Source: Panulirus ornatus (Eukaryota; Arthropoda; Malacostraca; Decapoda; Palinuridae). Taken from it: a DNA stretch of 64,000 nucleotides. Shown piece by piece: positions 1 to 11,189 of this stretch. Numbering within the stretch: the first letter of the stretch is position 1; every line of letters starts with the position of its first letter. The notes below the pieces were generated by a model. It did not search any database, was not told where the DNA came from, and saw only the letters and a list, made by a program, of their open reading frames with translations. The position numbers and the translations under genes were made by a program. The stretch is from NCBI RefSeq assembly GCF_036320965.1, contig NC_092230.1:50445782-50509781 (forward strand), given 5' to 3'.

Positions 1-634
1 CCCCGACACATATTCCTCTTGGCAATTTTCCTCACTCATTTTTCCATGTGCCCAAACCCTTTCAAAACACCTTTTGCTTCTCAACAGCTCTTTTTTTTTC
101 CAATCTCTTTCCCTTAGTTACTAAATGATCAAAAACCCCCTAACACCAACATTGTCCTCAAAAAATCTCTTTTTCCCGCAATCCATCCTCCTGCGCACAA
201 CTCTAAACATAGCCCAGCCTCGCAAAACCATACAAAAGTTGTTGGAACCACTATTCCCTTTAACATACCATTTTTGCTTTTCCCAGATAATGTTCTCGAC
301 TTCACACAAATTTTTTAAGGCTCCCCAAAATTTTCGCCCCCTCCCCACCCTTGATCCACTTCCGCTTCCATGGTTCCATCCGCTGCCAGATCACTCCCAG
401 ATATCTAAAAACACTTCACTTCCTCCAGTTTTTCTCCATTCAAACTCACCTCCCAATTGACTTGGACCCTCAACCCTACTGTACCTAATAACCTTGCTCT
501 TATTCACATTTACTCTAACTTTCTTCTTCCACACACTTTACCAAACTCAGTCACCAGCTTCTGCCAGTTTCTCACATGAATCAGCCACCAGCGCTGTATC
601 ATCAGCGGAACAACAACTGACTCACTTCCCACCA
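1..634 (-). pseudogene. Degenerate LINE reverse-transcriptase fragment
   Basis: Read on the minus strand, this matches the C-terminal half of the LINE RT seen better preserved at 9671-10687 and 45349-46311, including the FADD-box region and the downstream 'FRYLGV' region. Frames are broken by many indels and no open frame covers the domain, so it is a dead, fairly old copy. The window edge cuts its 3' side, and the homology fades near 634 just past the FADD-box region. Identification rests on comparison with the other copies in this window. Confidence 0.75.
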
Positions 635-1264
635 TTTTTATTATGTAAATTATATTTCCAGGTTTGTTTTTCTGCTATCTCCCGCGGATTAAATTTTTTT
701 TTTTCCGTTGCATTAGATTTATCTTCGTGGATTGTCCAGTAAATATTTACTAAAACACGATATTATCAATCAGCTGGTGAATTATACTTCACAAACAGTA
801 CGATTATTCTTCATATTGTCGCATGGTTGGGAATTTATCGTCGGGGTGCGTTACGCCAAATAAAGGGAACCGAAGCATATTAGGGATAATTTATGATGGA
901 ATTATCCCTCTCGAGAGATAATGTAAATGCGCTCTTGTTTATTCTTCATGTGACTTTATGATGGGTCGACTCATTCTCCGTGAGGCACGGAGGACGTAAA
1001 GCACTGGGGGGGGACATGCAAAAAGCCCCCGCATGATACCTGAATGAACCCATTCATGGATTGGTCACGTGTGGACTCGTCCGTAAGGTAGAGGGATGGT
1101 GCATGATTTAGCATCTCATGTAATTACTCTACAGGTTGGCCATATGGTTCTCGATATAGACATCGCTGGCGGAATGTATTTTCGAGAAGTCTAAAATCAA
1201 GGGAGTTCTAAGTTCTACACAGTATTGAACAACTTTGAACAACTTCACTACCTGTATAAAGTCC
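635..1264. other. Intergenic stretch without a recognised gene
   Basis: Mixed-composition, apparently single-copy sequence between two antisense LINE fragments. I see no convincing open frame. The only structure is a perfect 10-bp inverted repeat with an 8-bp loop at 882-909. Confidence 0.5.
882..909. repeat. Perfect 10-bp stem, 8-nt loop inverted repeat
   Basis: AGGGATAATT at 882-891 is the exact reverse complement of AATTATCCCT at 900-909. The loop is 892-899. Function unknown; it could be part of a small inverted-repeat element. Confidence 0.55.
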
Positions 1265-2722
1265 ACATCCGTTCACATCCAGTCTCTAGCTGTCATGTGT
1301 AATGCACCGAAGCCACAGCTCCCTATCCACGTGGATCCAGCCCTTTCCATGGTTTCCTTGACCGCTTCACGTCCTCTGTATACCACCATATTGCTCCTAT
1401 TTGCTATAGTCTGTGCACATCTCACCCCCTCCTGCATGTTCAGGCCCCGAACACTTAAATCACCATTCACGCCATCCTTCCAACTCCTCCGTGTTTTCTT
1501 ATTCCGCCTTCATCCCTCCACTTCTGACTTGTGTGCTCGCTTAGTCCACCTCTCCTCACTCATCCTCTCTATATGTCCAAACCATTTCATCACACCCTCT
1601 CTTGGTCTCTCATACCCCCTCCTCATACTGACACCTCTCTCTTACCCTGTCATTTCTTGTTAGATCAATCCTCCTCACACCACAAGGTGTCCTCAGACAT
1701 TTTGATCACCAACACATCCACACTGTTACGTGATTTTCTTTCATCTACAGTCATCCATATAACACCGTCGGGACCACTTTGTCTTTAAACTTACCCCAGA
1801 CCTTTCTCTTCTCCACACATCCGTCAGTGCTCCCAGAACCTTTGACCCCCCGCCCCCCTCACCCATCCCATGACTCACTTCCGCTTCCGTGGTTCCATTT
1901 GATGCCATTACCACTCCCAGGTATCTAAAAGGCTTAAGTTCCACCGAGTTTTCTCCATTCAAACTAACCTACGTTTCTCCACTGTTAAACCTGGTACCCA
2001 AACTCAGACATCAGATTTTGCAGTTTCTCACTCAAATCCACCACCAGCGACGTATCATAAGCAAACAGCAATTAACACACCTTCAAGATCTCTCACCCGC
2101 TCTCTCCAAGACCTTCGCAGTCATCTCCTTTCGTCACCCCTGTGCGTCAACAGATAAAACAGCCGTGGAAACATCACACACCCATACCGCATTACCGGGA
2201 ACCACTCATCCTTCTCTCCTGCTCGCGCATACGCCTTACTTGATAAAAGCTTTGCACCATTTATTTGCCACACCTTTCACTAAGCTTCTCTCTTAATCGT
2301 AACATATGCTTCCCACGTCCATAAATGCCACATACAGGATCTTCTGTTTCTATCAGTATTTCTCACACATATTTTTTGAAGCAAATACTTGATGCTCTGT
2401 ACATGTCTTGCCCTCTCTCACATCACTCTCTTATAAAACTTATCAGACGCGCTCGTAATTCGAACATTTTACTTACATCCCCCTTGTCTTTATACAATGA
2501 CACTATACCTGCATTCCACCAATCCTCAGGTACCTCAGAATGATACGTATATACATTGAAAATCCTAACTATCTAATCAACAACACAGACACCTCGTTTC
2601 TTAGGAAATTCATCTGCAGTCCCATCCACTCCCTCCGCCGTGCCGCAATTCATCTCACACAAGGCTTTCACCACCTCTTCTCTTTTCCCACTTCTTCAAC
2701 ACTCTCCTTCTGCCACCTTATC
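1265..2722 (-). pseudogene. Second degenerate antisense LINE copy (RT plus 3' region)
   Basis: The reverse strand follows the same order as the LINE at 44935-47922: 3' untranslated region, then the C-terminal RT extension, FADD region, RT core and linker. Divergence is high and all frames are broken, so this looks older than the 45-kb copy. The left edge lies near the 'cattcgttcacactcagtc'-type 3' sequence common to the family. The right edge is approximate because similarity fades. Confidence 0.75.
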
Positions 2723-2739
2723 TAAAATAGTATACTTAA

Positions 2740-2955
2740 ACTGTGGAAAGTATAAGTATAGAAGTATAAGAATGAAATCATCATGTGGGAAGTAAAAGTA
2801 CAAAAGATCCAGCGTAAGATCATCTTGTGGAAAGTATAAGTGTAAGAGGGAGAATATCCTGTGTTAAGTATGAGTGTAGAAGTGCGAGAGAAAGATCGTC
2901 CTGTGTTAAGTATAAGTACACAGGTAGGAGAGGAAGATCGTCCTATGAATCAATT
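2740..2955. repeat. Short degenerate tandem repeat (AAGTATAAGTGTAGAAG-like)
   Basis: Several imperfect copies of an A/G-rich unit around 'aagtataagtgtagaag' lead into the next minisatellite. No coding signal is seen. Confidence 0.5.
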
Positions 2956-2956
2956 T

Positions 2957-3352
2957 GTCAGGTGTTGGGCCAGGTAGTGGTCAGGTGTTGGCCAGGTAGT
3001 GGTCAGGTGTTGGCCAGGTAGTGGTCAGGTGTTGGGCAGGTAGTGGTCAGGTGTTGGGCAGGTAGTGGTCAGGTGTTGGGCCAGGTAGTGGTCTGGTGTT
3101 GGGCAGGTAGTGGTCAGGTGTTGGGCCAGGTAGTGGTCAGGTGTTGGGCCAGGTAGTGGTCAGGTGTTGGGCGAGGTAGTGGTCAGGTATTGGGCCAGTA
3201 GTGGTCAGGTGTTGGGCCAGGTAGTGGTCAGGTGTTGGCCAGGTAGTGTTCAGGTGTTGGCCAGGTAGTGGTCAGGTGTTGGGCCAGTAGTGGTCAGGTG
3301 TTGGGCCAGGTAATGGTCAGGTGGTGTTGGGCCAGGTAATGGTCAGGTGGTG
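2957..3352. repeat. 21-24 bp minisatellite
   Basis: About 18 imperfect units with core GGTAGTGGTCAGGTGTTGGG differ mainly by one- to three-base length changes at the GGGCCA end. Confidence 0.85.
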
Positions 3353-3483
3353 TTGGGTCAGCTGGTGCATCCGGCGGGGAGGTCAGAGGTCAGCCCAGGG
3401 TCGTGAGCCCGGCCAGGTCAGCCTTTCAATTTCTACCTATTTCTCATTTTGCATTTTGCATGTGATTTGCATCGCGGGCCTAG

Positions 3484-3613
3484 AGGGTGAGGGGGGGGAG
3501 GGCCTAACAACACCCCCAACCCCAACCCCCCCCCCCCCCCCCCCTCCCCTTCGTCTGGAATGTCGGTCCAGGGTTGAGAAAGATTCTGACTCCAGGTATA
3601 ATGACAGACTACC

Positions 3614-3661
<48 letters not shown>

Positions 3662-4218
3662 ATTTGATTTTATAAGCCATCCTCTCTCTCTCTCTCATAT
3701 GAGCGGCTGGAGAGAGGGAGGGGGGGGGGGTGTTTGAAGGAGTCTACCGTCTTTTTTTTTTTCATTTTTTCTTCCTCCGTCACACCAGAGGGCTTCCGAC
3801 CCCCACCCCCCCTACCCACCCACCCACCCAACCCCTCCAACCCCCTCCCCCTTCTTCAGAAGGACCCACCTCTCCTCCCTCCCTCCCTCCCTCCCTCCCT
3901 CCCTCCCCCAGTAGAGCTCCTCCATTGAGCGCTTTACTCTTGAGTGGGGGGAGGGAGGGGGTGTCCCCTCCTCCCCTCCCCCCCTCCCCCCTCTTCCCCA
4001 TGGTACAGAGGACGCCCCTGCCCAATCACCCCCCCCACCCTTATCAGAACCCCCCCCCCCCTCCCCCCAGGACCACTAGCCTTGGCGGCGAAATGTAAAG
4101 GAGAGAAATTACAAGGCGATAAACACTGGTGCAATATTTATCTTCGCGAATTTATTGTGGGTTGTGAGACGACGGTGTTGTGGTTATCATCACGTCACGA
4201 CATCTGGCAACCCTTCCC

Positions 4219-4222
<4 letters not shown>
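3484..4222. repeat. Low-complexity poly-C / (GA)n / purine-pyrimidine tract
   Basis: This includes a C-run of roughly 25 bases near 3519-3546, a (GA)n tract at 3616-3660, and long C/T-rich runs with (CCCT)n near 3870-3905. Open frames here are proline- or glycine-rich by composition only. No gene is supported. Confidence 0.8.
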
Positions 4223-4282
<60 letters not shown>

Positions 4283-4319
4283 CTCTCTCTCTCTCTCTCC
4301 GTCTCTCCTCTCTCTCCCT

Positions 4320-4364
<45 letters not shown>

Positions 4365-4374
4365 CTCTCCCACT

Positions 4375-4452
<78 letters not shown>

Positions 4453-4473
4453 CTCTCCTCTCTCTCCCTCCCT

Positions 4474-4528
<55 letters not shown>

Positions 4529-4538
4529 TCTCTCTCTC
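4223..4538. repeat. (CT)n microsatellite, about 315 bp
   Basis: Nearly uninterrupted CT dinucleotides with a few C-rich breaks. The homopurine/homopyrimidine strands could form a triplex. The 'SLSLSL' and 'REREREG' frames are artefacts of the repeat. Confidence 0.95.
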
Positions 4539-4852
4539 ACTCACTACTAAAGAGTAAGACACCTGACGCCATTAGGGTTGTGTGGTAAGGTTGCGTAAAG
4601 ACGCTTTTGCGTACGAGCGTACGTGCCATTATTCTTCTTCGTCAGTTTGAGTCATAAGATTACGCGTACGCACCTGGGGGGGGCTCTGTATGGTGTAGGG
4701 GGGGTTGATTGAGCGTTGCTGACCATGCGTCATCATGCACGGGCCCGCCCAGGGAACGGTGAATCCTGGGCGCGGTAATTCGGCCCTCAGTCATATCCCA
4801 GGTGTTCATCCATCCGCCCTCCCACGAGGCTGGGTGATAGATGGGTACCTGG

Positions 4853-4856
<4 letters not shown>
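4539..4856. other. Single-copy stretch, no gene seen
   Basis: Mixed sequence between the (CT)n and (GT)n tracts, with no domain-like frame and no recognised element. Confidence 0.45.

Positions 4857-4906
<50 letters not shown>
4857..4906. repeat. (GT)n microsatellite
   Basis: 25 GT dinucleotides. A shorter (CA)n tract follows at 4986-5010. Confidence 0.97.
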
Positions 4907-4908
<2 letters not shown>

Positions 4909-5205
4909 AGAGTAGTAAAGACATGGTATACATATATACAAGGTTAAGAGACGGGGCAACACCAGTGTAAAACTCTCTCCCCGCAACACACACACACACA
5001 CACACACACATACGTGGGTAACCATCTCCGTACCGCACAAACAGGTAATTACACACAGGGGTCATTAGCAACAACAACAAGCAAACTGCCTCATATGATG
5101 ATGATCATGTATCCTGGTGTTTCTGGCACTTTACCTGTACCGCTCCTGGTCCTCCTGGATTGGTACAGTGGGATGGAGGCTGCAGTGGTTGCATCTCTGA
5201 ACGAG

Positions 5206-6232
<1,027 letters not shown>

Positions 6233-6243
6233 CCCCCCTCCTT
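6233..6243 (-). other. Polypurine tract (plus-strand primer site)
   Basis: On the minus strand the bases just before the LTR read AAGGAGGGGGG and then TGTTACGG. A purine-only run touching the LTR is the expected second-strand priming site of LTR retrotransposons and fixes the element's orientation. Confidence 0.75.
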
Positions 6244-6734
6244 AAAGGAGAAAATTCCTGGAAGAGGAATTTTCTTAAGAGCGGGATAAACAATCAGCTA
6301 ACACAGTCTGTTAACACATGAGGTGTGCTGAAAACAATGTACACTATAAATTGTACATAACAAGGCCCACCTATTTAATTTCTGACTCCGTTCCCATAAC
6401 TTTTGAAAGGTTTGGTAGTCAGTACACTCTAAATTGATTGGCTGAAGGGCACAAATATACAGTGTTATAATACAAATAGGAAAACAAAGGTTACTTCTAT
6501 GATTGCTTGAATAACACATAAACAAAGTGCTACAATACAAATAGCAAAACAAAAGTTCCCTCTTCTTGGTGGGGTCTATATGTTTGGGCTCAACCTTCTT
6601 TCCGTCCTCCTGCATGGGGACCTTTCCAGCTTTTACAACACTGGCGGCATTCACAGCTAATCTGGTTGGAGTCTGCAAAATAAAACAGTTGAAAAGTAGG
6701 GTTCCTAACTAATAAGAGAGACTGTTCACACTGC
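6244..6734 (-). other. 3' internal region of the retroelement
   Basis: About 490 bp between the polypurine tract and the pol remnant. It holds only broken short frames and nothing recognisable. It is assigned to the element by position alone. Confidence 0.45.
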
Positions 6735-8159
6735 TCATTCCAAACATCTGATATCATTCTTCAATAAATCTGTCAGAGGGGTTACGACTGTTGCAAAATT
6801 TACAGTGAACATCCTATAGTACCCAACTATATACAAGCAACACTTCAGTTCTCTCACGCCTCCGCCCGGGTCCCAAGTCTTCGAGGCACACGCAGCTACG
6901 TCGTCGACTTCGTCACACACGGCTACTGCTGGACGCAAGATGATGCAGACTGGCACCTTCGGTTCCAAGGGTGGAGGATCACGACTGAAATATGGCTTAG
7001 GCATGTTGACGGAACATAATCTCCGACCTCTGCGCCTATAGGGGGTAGAGACAAGGTAATTGGAGCCTCTTACACTCCAGATAATGGTGTAAGAACCCTT
7101 AGAAAGGACAACCAAGGGTTGACCTGACTGCTGTAGTAGAAGCAACACCTCGTCGCCCACCTCAAACCTTCTTAAACGAGATCGTTTGTCATACCATACT
7201 GTCCTCTGTTCCTGAGTCTCTCTGGAATGGGCGCGAGACAAATCCTCAGTCTCACCCACTGACTCTTGTACGGACTCGTAAACAGCACAGGAGGCATCAC
7301 ACATCTTCTCCTCACTAATTTCATCCTCAGGGAGAGTCTTCTCTCTTAAATGAGCATGAGACAAACCCTCAGTCTCAACGGAGTCTACACCAGGGGAGAG
7401 GGTATCACACAGCTTCCTCTCACTAGACTCACTCGTAGGGAGAGACTTCACTTCTTCCGTCTTAACGAAGTCTACACCAGGGGAGAGGGTATCACACAGC
7501 TTCCTCTCGCTGGCCTCACTCTCATGAAGTGTCTTTAAGTCCGCCGTCTCAACGGAGGATACACCAGGGGAGAGGGTATCACACAGCTTCCTCTCGCTGG
7601 CCTCACTCTCATGAAGAGTCTCTAGGTCCACTGTCTCAACGGAGGCTACACCAGGGGAGAGGGTATCACACAGCTTCCTCTCGCTGGTCTCAGTCGGGGG
7701 GAGAGTCTTAACTTCCTGCGTTTCAACGGAGTCTGTACCAGGGGAGAGGGTATCACACAGCTTCCTCTCGCTGGTCTCAGTCGGGGGGAGAGTCTTAACT
7801 TCCTGCGTTTCAACGGAGTCTGTACCAGGGGAGAGGGTATCACACAGCTTCCTCTCGCTGGTCTCAGTCGGGGGGAGAGTCTTAACTTCCTGCGTTTCAA
7901 CGGAGTCTGTACCAGGGGAGAGGGTATCACACAGCTTCCTCTCGCTGGTCTTCACTTCCTCCGTTTCAACGGCTATGTCGTCAGGCACACGGCCTGCCGT
8001 GCCAGCTGTCATCGACCTAGCAACATCGTGGTTGGGGACTAACTCTGGGACTTCTTCGTCAAGCTGCACTGTCTCCGTGGACTCCACCGGGCCCGTAGGC
8101 AACACCGGCATTGGGTTCATCTTCCCACCCGCTAGGTCACTGCCTAACACGAAGTCCAC
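6735..8159 (-). pseudogene. Gypsy-type pol remnant: protease tail, repeat linker, integrase C-terminus, RT scrap
   Basis: This 474-residue frame is a chimera of Ty3/gypsy pol parts. Residues 1-15 (DFVLGSDLAGGK) resemble the end of the retropepsin region. Residues of roughly 65-270 are about seven tandem 29-30 residue units, each containing SERKLCDTLSPG. Then VWYDKRSRLRRFEVGDEV followed by LCSVNMPKPYF is the integrase C-terminal region. It ends with GYYRMFTVNF...PLTDLLKN, which belongs to the RT/RNase H junction and should lie upstream of integrase. Most of RT, RNase H and the integrase core are missing, so the copy is internally deleted or rearranged and cannot be autonomous. The start is inside a broken frame (see 8162-8485). 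Family assignment is from motif memory; the order anomaly is visible directly. Confidence 0.75.
7388..7945 (-). repeat. Seven in-frame 87-90 bp repeats inside the pol linker
   Basis: Seven copies of a unit encoding SERKLCDTLSPG plus a variable acidic stretch. Copy starts are spaced about 90, 90, 90, 87, 87 and 87 bp. The three 87-bp units nearest the protease end are almost identical, so expansion there is recent. All lengths are multiples of three, which suggests the frame was under selection when the array grew. Confidence 0.85.
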
Positions 8160-8161
8160 GT

Positions 8162-8485
8162 CTAAGACAGGAACTTATCTACAATCCCTACAAGATCATG
8201 GCCCGTGAAGAAATCTATTTCTGCCCTTACATTGACTAGTGGAGCTTCCTTGGGACCAGACAGTCTGTCTAGCAAGACTCGGTCTCCAGACTCTTCTCGC
8301 GGCACCAAGTCATCCACCATTAGGGACTGTAGCGCACCAGACTCCCGTAATACGGTCACTTTTCGTCGTACACCACATCTACTAACATAGCCCTTAGACA
8401 GGAATGCATTGTAGTTCCCCCCATAACAGATCCTATAATGAGGACAGTTAATCAGCAGTCTCGCAACCCCTCACTCTCCTAAGGC
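8162..8485 (-). pseudogene. Broken retropepsin-like protease segment
   Basis: On the minus strand the frame reads VTVLRESGALQSLMVDDL, matching the start of gypsy proteases where the usual catalytic motif is D-T/S-G-A. Here the catalytic Asp position is Glu (ESGA). A frameshift with a stop at 8162-8164 separates it from the continuing DFVLGSDLAGG at 8157. Upstream in the same frame is a Cys/His-containing stretch. The unit is non-functional on both counts. Confidence 0.65.
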
Positions 8486-8900
8486 AGAAACAGCCTCACC
8501 TACTTTACTAAATTGGCCCTAAAATTAAGAAGAGACCCATGGCCTACAATTATATTAAAAAAAAGGTAAGAGTCTCTGGATTCCTTCTCTCGAGCCCAGC
8601 AATCCCTCACCTTGGTGCACAGCCTTGCCACAATAAAACAACTCTTACTCTGTTGGAGTATTTCCCCTTACTTTCATGAGTTACCGGCAAGGTAGCACAT
8701 TCAGGTGGGATTTCATAATCATTGGTCCTCCCTCTGCTGTGTAGCCCTTTGAATGCCTGCCCACGTCAAGTTTACTGAACTTTGGTACGAGATGTAAGTT
8801 ACCCAACTGAGACGACACTGGTCCTGATGGTGAAGCGTTAAGTCTAAGTTTAATGATCGAACGGGATTGTCACCACTGAAACAACGACTGATTAATGAAT
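8486..8900 (-). pseudogene. Degenerate gag-like region with a frameshifted zinc knuckle
   Basis: Near 8599-8640 on the minus strand the pieces FYCGKAVHQ and VRDCWARE lie next to each other in different frames. Together they are what remains of a CCHC nucleocapsid knuckle (C-x2-C-x4-H-x4-C), placed just upstream of protease as expected for gag. No long frame survives. The 5' side is lost in the gap. Confidence 0.5.
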
Positions 8901-9000
8901 NNNNNNNNNNNNNNNNNNNNNNNNNNNNNNNNNNNNNNNNNNNNNNNNNNNNNNNNNNNNNNNNNNNNNNNNNNNNNNNNNNNNNNNNNNNNNNNNNNNN
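8901..9000. other. Assembly gap (100 N)
   Basis: Exactly 100 N, the usual placeholder for a scaffold join of unknown size. The left side is gypsy-like and the right side starts mid-LINE, so real order and distance across it are not known. Confidence 1.
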
Positions 9001-10975
9001 GGAGGTGGGCAGGTTAGAAAGGGTAGTGAGTGGTGGGATGAAGAAGTAAGATTATTAGTGAAACAGAAGAGAGAGGCGTTCGGACGATTTTTGCAGGGAA
9101 ATAATGCAAGTGACTGGGAGATGTATAAAAGAAAGATGCAGGAGGTCAAGAGAAAAGGTGCAAGAGGTGAAAAAGAGGGCAAATGAGAGTTGGAGTAAGA
9201 ATGAAAATATGTTTTGGAAGGAGGTATGTAAAGTGCGTATGACAAGAGAACAGATGGGAACATCGGTGAAGGGGGCTAATGGGGAGGTGATAACAAGTAG
9301 TGGTGATGTGAGAAGGAGTGAGTATTTTGAAGGTTTGCTAAATGTGTTTGATGACTGAATGGCAGATATAGGGTGTTTTGGTCAGCGTCGTGTGCGAAGT
9401 GAGAGGGTCAGGGAGAAGGGTTTAGTAAACAGAGAAGAGGTAGTGAAAGCTTTGTGGAAGATGAAAGCCGGCAAGGCGGCGGGTTTGGATGGTATTGCTG
9501 TGGAATTTATTGAAAAAGGGGGTGACTGTGTTGCTGACTGGTTGGTGAGGATATTCATTGTATGTATGGCTCATGGTGAAGTGCCTGAGGATTAGCGGAA
9601 TGCTTGCATAGTGCCATTGTACAGACGCTAAGGGGATACAGGTGAGTGTTCAAACTACAGAGGTATAAGTTTGTTGAGTATTCCTGGGAAATTATATGGG
9701 AGGGTATTGATTGAGAGGATGAAGGCATGTACAGAGCATCAGATTGGGGAAGAGCAGTGTGGTTTCAGAAGTGGTAGAGGATATGTGGATCAGGCGTTTG
9801 CTTTGAAGAATGTATGTGTGAAATACTTAGAAAAACAGATGGATTTGTATGTAGCATTTATGGATCTGGAGAAGGCATATGATAGAGTTGATAGAGATGC
9901 TTTGTGGAAGGTTTTAAGAGTATATGGTGTGGGATGTAAGTTGCTAGAAGCAATGAAAAGTTTTTACCAAGGATGTAATGCATGTGTACGAGGAGGAAGA
10001 GAGGAAAGTGACTGGTTCTCAGCGAATGTCGGTTTGCGGCAGGGGTGCGAGATGTCTCCATGGTTGTTTGATTTGTTTATGGATGGGTTGGTTAGGTTGG
10101 TGAATGCAAGAGTTTTGGAGAGAGGGGCAAGTATGCAGTCTGTTGTGGATGAGAGGGCTTGGGAAGTGAGTCAGTTGTTCGCTGATGATACAGCGCTAGT
10201 GGCTGATTCGGGTGAGAAACTGCAGAAGTTGGTGACTGAGTTTGGTAAAGTGTGTGAAAGAAGGAAGTTGAAAGTACATGTGAATAAGAGCAAGGCTATT
10301 AGGTTCAGTAGGGTTGAGGGTCAAGTTAATTGGGATTTAGATTTGAATGAAGAAAAACTGGAGGAAATGAAGTGTTTTAGATATCTTGGAGTGGACTTAG
10401 CTGATGATGGAACCATGGAAGCGGAAGTGTCACAGGGTAGGGGAGGGGGCGAAGGTTCTGGGAGCGTTGAAGAATATGTGAAGGCTAGAACGTTTTCTCG
10501 GAAAGCAAAAATGGGTATGTTTGAGGGAGTAGCGGTTCCAACAATGTTATATGGTTGCGAGGCGTGGGCTATAGATAGGGTTGTGCGCAGGAGGGTGGAT
10601 GTGCTGGAAATGAGATGTTTGAGGACAATATGTGGTGTGAGGTGGTTTGATCGAGTGAGTAATGAAAGGGTAAGAGATGTGTGGTAATAAAAGAGTCTGG
10701 TTGAGAGAGCAGAAGAGGGTGTGTTGAAATGGTTTGGACACATGGAGAGAATGAGTGAGGAAAGATTGACCAAGAGGATATATGTGTCAGAGGTGGAGGG
10801 AACGAGGAGAAGTGGGAGACCAAATTGGAGGTGGAAGGATGAAGTGAAACAGATTTTGAGCAATCGGGGCTTAAACAGGCATGAGGGTGAAAGGCGTACA
10901 AGGAATAGAGTGAACTGGTACGATGTGGTATAGCCGGGTGGACGTGCTGTCAGTGGATTGAATTAGGACATGTTT
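9001..10975 (+). mobile_element. 5'-truncated LINE (RTE-like), linker plus RT plus 3' end
   Basis: The sequence starts at the post-endonuclease linker (same as 40858 onward) and continues through the RT and C-terminal region to the 'gtgctgtcagtggattgaa' 3' sequence shared by other copies. The 5' part is missing or in the gap. Several stops (for example the TAG ending the frame at 9595) and frameshifts make it inactive. RTE-like is inferred from endonuclease plus RT in one unit, the GRPNWRWKD-type tail and a microsatellite 3' end in sister copies. Confidence 0.85.
9671..10687 (+). pseudogene. LINE reverse transcriptase, long open remnant (338 aa)
   Basis: Target-primed reverse transcription enzyme of the LINE at 9001-10975. 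Residues 58-74 (DLYVAFMDLEKAYDRVD) hold motif A with Asp65. Residues 121-133 (GLRQGCEMSPWLF) are motif B. Residues 170-173 (FADD) are the catalytic motif C, and residues of about 195-215 include the CERRKLKVHVNKSK region. It continues into the C-terminal RT-associated region and stops at a frameshift near 10687; the rest is in another frame (10721-10933). All three catalytic aspartates are present, but the copy lacks endonuclease, has an upstream stop at 9593-9595 and is frameshifted, so it is a pseudogene. The start is simply the first Met after the last upstream break. Confidence 0.8.
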
Positions 10976-11027
10976 CCTCTGTTAGTAAGATAGCGCCAGC
11001 AACAGACTGAGAGAGACCGCTTCTGCA

Positions 11028-11189
11028 TACATTCTCCAACTGTCATGTATAATACACCGAAATCACAACTAACTATTTACAACCAGGCCCCACAGACCTT
11101 TCCATGTTTTATTCCGGATGCTTCACATGCCCTGGTTCAGTCCATTGCCAACACGTCGCCCCCTTTATACCACATCGTTCAAATTCACT
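11028..11189 (-). mobile_element. Antisense LINE 3' fragment joined to an array
   Basis: This matches, antisense, the family 3' region ('tgtcatgtataatacaccga', 'cttcacatgccctggttcag', 'ataccacatcgttcaaattcac'). It faces the LINE at 9001-10975 head to head, with about 50 bp between them. Homology stops where the 39-bp array begins. Confidence 0.75.

Noticed and set aside
8867..9263. Frames running across the N gap
   Set aside because: They translate the gap as X; nothing can be inferred across unknown sequence.
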